Assembly: GCA_002316315.1 (NCBI GenBank)
Contig: DCDG01000052.1
Coordinates: forward strand, 1-64,000
Source of the DNA: Candidatus Aminicenantes bacterium UBA1061
GTDB lineage: Bacteria; Acidobacteriota; Aminicenantia; Aminicenantales; Saccharicenantaceae
Direction: 5' to 3'
Length of the DNA stretch: 64,000 bases
Below, piece by piece: positions 60,737 to 64,000 of the stretch. The first letter of the stretch is position 1. Each line of letters opens with the position of its first letter. The translations under genes and the position numbers were made by a program. A model generated the notes under the pieces. The model was given only the letters and a program-made list of their open reading frames with translations, was not told where the DNA came from and did not search any database.

Positions 60737-60767
60737 CTTGACAGCGGATAGGTGGATTGGGATATAA
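60737..60767 (+). promoter_or_regulatory. Predicted promoter of the small lipoprotein gene
   Basis: TTGACA at about 60737, 19 bp, TATAAA at about 60762, 40 bp before the small gene. Spacer is longer than ideal. Confidence 0.5.
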
Positions 60768-60804
60768 AAACCCTGGTAACTATCTTCAGATGAGAGGAGG
60801 ACAA

Positions 60805-60909
60805 GTGAACAAGAACAAGATGACGGTTACGACTCTTGTCTTTTTTGTGATATTAATCCTGACCTCCTGCGCTCCAGGACCAAATACTGCTGAGAAGATG
60901 CCTGATTAA
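60805..60909 (+). CDS. Very small lipoprotein (34 residues)
   Basis: GTG start with GAGAGGAGG 7 bp ahead. The product has a basic N-terminus (MNKNKMTVTT), a hydrophobic core (LVFFVILI) and a clean lipobox LTSC, leaving a 13-residue mature peptide (CAPGPNTAEKMPD). Size and form recall entericidin-like or leader lipoproteins. It may also be what is left of a longer lipoprotein gene. The strong ribosome site and promoter-like sequence argue for expression. It lies 110 bp ahead of a serine hydrolase gene. Confidence 0.55.
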   Translation: MNKNKMTVTTLVFFVILILTSCAPGPNTAEKMPD

Positions 60910-61019
60910 TCAGACTGAACGACTGGCCGCGGCAATTTCTTCCTTTATTGCTCATTTAAAAGAGTGGTAAAATCGAAAATAGATTGATACAGATATATTT
61001 ATAAAGAAAGGAGTTTAAA

Positions 61020-62681
61020 ATGAAGAAACATGATAGATTCTTAAGATCTTCAAACATTAAACGAAGCGCCTTTAAACAACCTTTAAGCTTTATAGTCTTT
61101 TTAGTGATTTCCATCCTGTTACTCTCCAGCCCGTTCCAGCTCGGTGCTCAAAGTCAGAAAATTGCTTCTAAGGCTGCCCGAGTCTCCCTGCCGCCCAACC
61201 TGGATGAGCTGGTAGCCAGAGTCATGAAGACTTTTGAAGTACCTGGTTTGAGTCTGGCTATTGTCAAAGATGGCCAGGTACTGCTGGCCGAAGGTTATGG
61301 GGTAAAAAAGCTGGGTGAGCCAGCTCCGGTTGATGCTCAAACGCTGTTTGGCATTGCTTCTAACAGCAAGCTGTTTACAGCTGTTGCCCTGGGAACTCTG
61401 GTTGACGAGGGCAAGATTGACTGGAACGGTCGGGTGGTTGATTATCTTCCCGAATTTATGATGTATGATCCCTATGTAACCAGGGAAATGACGGTCAAAG
61501 ACCTGCTCTGCCATCGTAGTGGGCTGGGCCTGGGGGCAGGTGATCTGATGTTCTGGCCAGCCACCAACCTGACCCGCCAGGAGATTCTTGGCCGGGTCCG
61601 CTTTATCAAGCCGGCCTATTCTTTTCGCTCAACTTATGCTTACAGCAATCTGATGTTTGTGGTGGCGGGAGAGCTGCTGGAAAAGGTAACCGGGCTGCCC
61701 TGGGAAGATTATGTTCAGGATAAAATCCAGAAAAGAGTTGGAATGATGTACAGCAACACCCGCTGCTCGCTGGTGGCTGAAGCCAGCAATGTCGCCTGGC
61801 CTCATGCTCCAGTCGAAGGACAGGTCAGGGCGATCAAGCCCTATCTTCCTGACAATATCAATCCAGCCGGCGGGATTAACTCTTGCGCTGAAGACATGGC
61901 TAAATGGATGCTGCTCCTGCTCAATAAAGGGAAGCTTTCTGACGGAAGCCAGTTAATCTCGGAGAAGGTTATGAACGAAATAACTTCAATGCAGACACCT
62001 ATACCAATTTCCAAGCCAGCTTCCGAGCTGGCTGCGGCGGTCATGAATTTTAATGGTTATGGCCTGGGTGTCAGGCTAAGGGATTTTCGTCGTCACCAAG
62101 TGGTGACTCATACCGGTGGCCTGGCTGGCTATGTTTCTCAGGTCTGGCTGATGCCTGAAATAGGCTTGGGGATAACCATCCTGACCAATCAGGAGTCGGG
62201 CGAAGCCTACCAATCTCTTACCTATGAGATAGCTGACTACTATTTGAAAGCACCGGCTGTTGATTGGGTTGGAGCTATGGCCAAGGTCAGAGAGAGAAGC
62301 CGCCAGAGGACCGAAGATGAAATTAAAAAGGCTTATGAACAGAGGAACAAAGACTCGAAACCCTCGCTCCCCCTTGAAAAATATGCTGGCCTTTATCGTG
62401 ATGCCTGGTATGGAGAAATTGAGATTAAATATGAAAACGGCCGCTTGCTGATGAATTTCAAGCACTCGCCTGATCTTTCCGGACCGCTTGAACACTGGCA
62501 GTATGATACCTTTGTGGCCCGCTGGTCCGACCCTGAACTCAGAGCTGATGCCTATGTGACTTTTTCTCTGAATCCTGATGGCTCAATCGCTGAAGCCAGA
62601 ATGAAGCCATTTTCACCGGATACTGATTTTAGCTATGATTTTCAGGACCTCCTGCTCAAGCCAGTTCCGGTTAAAAAATAG
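61020..62681 (+). CDS. Secreted serine hydrolase (class C beta-lactamase family)
   Basis: Signal segment (SFIVFLVISILLLSSPFQLG). The penicillin-binding fold has Ser114-x-x-Lys117 (ASNSKLFTA), Tyr208-Ser-Asn210 (AYSNLMF) and a late HTGGLAGY. The C-terminal about 110 residues (from YAGLYRDAWYGEIEIKYENG) form a DUF3471-type beta domain. These enzymes act as D-amino peptidases, esterases or beta-lactamases in the periplasm. At 553 residues it is normal for the fused type. AAAGGAG lies ahead of the ATG. Followed after 60 bp by a propeller lipoprotein gene. Confidence 0.93.
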   Translation: MKKHDRFLRSSNIKRSAFKQPLSFIVFLVISILLLSSPFQLGAQSQKIASKAARVSLPPNLDELVARVMKTFEVPGLSLAIVKDGQVLLAEGYGVKKLGEPAPVDAQTLFGIASNSKLFTAVALGTLVDEGKIDWNGRVVDYLPEFMMYDPYVTREMTVKDLLCHRSGLGLGAGDLMFWPATNLTRQEILGRVRFIKPAYSFRSTYAYSNLMFVVAGELLEKVTGLPWEDYVQDKIQKRVGMMYSNTRCSLVAEASNVAWPHAPVEGQVRAIKPYLPDNINPAGGINSCAEDMAKWMLLLLNKGKLSDGSQLISEKVMNEITSMQTPIPISKPASELAAAVMNFNGYGLGVRLRDFRRHQVVTHTGGLAGYVSQVWLMPEIGLGITILTNQESGEAYQSLTYEIADYYLKAPAVDWVGAMAKVRERSRQRTEDEIKKAYEQRNKDSKPSLPLEKYAGLYRDAWYGEIEIKYENGRLLMNFKHSPDLSGPLEHWQYDTFVARWSDPELRADAYVTFSLNPDGSIAEARMKPFSPDTDFSYDFQDLLLKPVPVKK

Positions 62682-62741
62682 TTTTTTCTACGAGTCAGAT
62701 TGGATTAGAATGGCATAAAAGATACTCTGCGGAGGACAAAA

Positions 62742-63950
62742 ATGGAAAGGCAAAAATTGAGGTTTATTTTTCCATGGTTCTCAGTAGTATTTATTCTTTT
62801 TCTGAGCGGATTTGTTCTGAGCTTTTTGGCCTGCCGGCAGCAGGCGGAAAAGCCTCAGATCAAAGAAACAGGAGGAGTGAGGCAGGTCATCAATCCGGCT
62901 CGCCCGCTAAAAGGCACTATTCAGGTCGAAGCCGAGAAAACTTTTGAACTCAATCCCTATAAAGTCCCCGACTTTAATTTGAAATACTTCTGGGTCTTAA
63001 TGGATAGCCAGCAGATCATTCTTTATGATCCAAATGAACCGGCGGCTGAAATCTTTTCAAAGGATGGAGCTTATCTCGGTAGCTTTATAAGAGTTGGCCA
63101 GGGACCAGGTGAGTTCCCCTCCTATACCGGATTCTTCCAGCTGGATTTTGAGGGCGACGAAATCTGGGGGGTGGGCAATATGAAGGTGGCCAGGTTCGAC
63201 CGCCGCGGCCAGCTTCTCGGGGAATTTAAGATTCCAGATCTGCCAGCCTATTTCCTCCGGCCTGATTGTTATTTAACTGACCTGACCGTTATGGAAAATA
63301 ATAGACGGGTTAAGAAGCTGCTGCTTAAAAAGATAGATCAAAACGGAACAGCGGCCACGGTAGAGTTATTAAGTGGCCCCGAGCTGGGTATGATCCGCTG
63401 GAGCGACAGGGCCGGGGGCTTTTATGAGTCCTACGGAACTGATGATATCATCTGGTCAATAAATAAGGCTGAAGCCAGAATAGCAGTGGCTGTTAAGTCA
63501 GACTACCAGCTAAAAATTTTTGACCAGGATGGGCTAAAGGTGATGGAAATAGAAGTCCCGGCTGAAAGGGTATCAATTTCAAGAGAAGACAAGGCAAAGC
63601 TTATTCAGGCCCTTGTTGGTAAAAGAAAAGGCAGCGAAGAGGAAATCAAGAAAATGCTCCCTGTTTACCCTGATAAGTTAATGATCATGCTCAACCTGAC
63701 TTATTTACCAGGCGGCCAGATGGGTGTCTTTAGAATTACAGCTCCTCACCGCTGGCAGCTCGATGTCTTTGACCGGGAAGGAACCTACCTCTACGCTCTG
63801 GTTTTTCCCGACCGGTTTTTAGAGAAATGGAGCTCGATGGATTTCCTGGAATCCGGCTTCTCGTTGATTAATACTGAAGGCGAATATCCGGTTTATGAAG
63901 AATATGTGATAAAAAACTGCCCGGAAATTTTCCCGCAGCTAAAGAAATAG
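62742..63950 (+). CDS. Lipoprotein with 6-bladed beta-propeller
   Basis: Lipobox-like end of signal segment (LSGFVLSFLAC, Cys about 31). The mature part follows the 6-bladed propeller (BF3886/NHL-like) pattern common in Bacteroidetes and Aminicenantes: NPYKVPDFNLKYFWVLMDSQ, EIFSKDGAYLGSFIRVGQGP, GEFPSYTGF, DEIWGVGNMKVARFDRRGQL, and YQLKIFDQDGLKVMEIEVPA. Function unknown; substrate binding or signalling outside the cell is likely. GGAGGAC precedes the ATG. It probably belongs to one transcript with the serine hydrolase. The last 50 bases of the window hold nothing clear. Confidence 0.85.
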   Translation: MERQKLRFIFPWFSVVFILFLSGFVLSFLACRQQAEKPQIKETGGVRQVINPARPLKGTIQVEAEKTFELNPYKVPDFNLKYFWVLMDSQQIILYDPNEPAAEIFSKDGAYLGSFIRVGQGPGEFPSYTGFFQLDFEGDEIWGVGNMKVARFDRRGQLLGEFKIPDLPAYFLRPDCYLTDLTVMENNRRVKKLLLKKIDQNGTAATVELLSGPELGMIRWSDRAGGFYESYGTDDIIWSINKAEARIAVAVKSDYQLKIFDQDGLKVMEIEVPAERVSISREDKAKLIQALVGKRKGSEEEIKKMLPVYPDKLMIMLNLTYLPGGQMGVFRITAPHRWQLDVFDREGTYLYALVFPDRFLEKWSSMDFLESGFSLINTEGEYPVYEEYVIKNCPEIFPQLKK

Positions 63951-64000
63951 ATAAGCTTAGTTGCCAGCTTGATTCTCTTCTCTAAGCACTTTAACTGCTT

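Noticed and set aside
1..64000. CRISPR arrays, tRNA, rRNA, prophage or conjugation genes
   Set aside because: No regular spacer-repeat pattern, cloverleaf, rRNA-like block or phage/plasmid gene was recognised on either strand.

Overview
The window looks like a stretch of chromosome from a free-living Gram-negative bacterium. It has signal peptides, lipoproteins, an outer-membrane beta-barrel, M16 peptidase pairs and a DMSO-reductase-type complex. Gene content and style (mitochondrial-type EF-G, Memo-family protein, many secreted transglutaminase, beta-propeller and DUF3471-type proteins, FucP-like and NSS transporters) would fit Candidatus Aminicenantes or another Acidobacteriota-like lineage. 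That placement is an inference from protein flavour only; no rRNA is present. No tRNA, rRNA, CRISPR array, prophage or intact transposase was seen.

Layout. 1-5 kb: the start of a membrane sensor protein, then a YfiR-like periplasmic protein and a YfiN-like diguanylate cyclase. 5-12 kb: mscL, an SDR/PP-loop gene pair, a secreted unknown, pyrB, a Memo-family protein and an RRM RNA-binding protein with a structured leader. 12-18 kb: lipoprotein phosphatase, glycosyltransferase, a large PhoD-like protein and a metallophosphoesterase. 18-21 kb: thiM-thiE-thiL on the minus strand behind a TPP riboswitch. 21-28 kb: cytidylyltransferases, truD, bacterioferritin, pyrE with a Maf-RlmD fusion, and a polyprenol-phosphate mannosyltransferase. 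28-33 kb: a carbon-acid cluster (KRCGH-type lyase, LeuC/LeuD-like hydro-lyase, GltS). 33-42 kb: M16 pair, EF-G plus a RecA-like ATPase, NSS symporter, DUF47-PiT phosphate uptake. 42-48 kb: transglutaminase, ROK kinase with a FucP-like transporter, YgjP-like protease. 48-59 kb: DmsA/DmsB-like genes, a secreted papain-like protease, outer-membrane protein, propeller-transglutaminase, membrane glycosyltransferase, DmsC-like anchor and mobA. 59-64 kb: HD hydrolase, tiny lipoprotein, serine hydrolase and 6-bladed propeller lipoprotein.

What stands out is non-coding. (i) A family of inverted-repeat elements of about 144-369 bp with ends reading ATGGGGTCGGGCCAGC occurs five times complete and twice as fragments, often abutting the stop codon of a gene. 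(ii) A second inverted-repeat family has a perfect 23-bp terminal repeat. (iii) A dispersed repeat ends in AATGAG-8 nt-TTGACA and so places a -35 box in front of unrelated genes (pyrB, thiM, the C1 protease). (iv) The RRM gene leader contains three arms that can pair in two mutually exclusive ways, one hiding the ribosome binding site. These, the Maf-RlmD fusion and the split, TAT-less Dms complex are the best leads.
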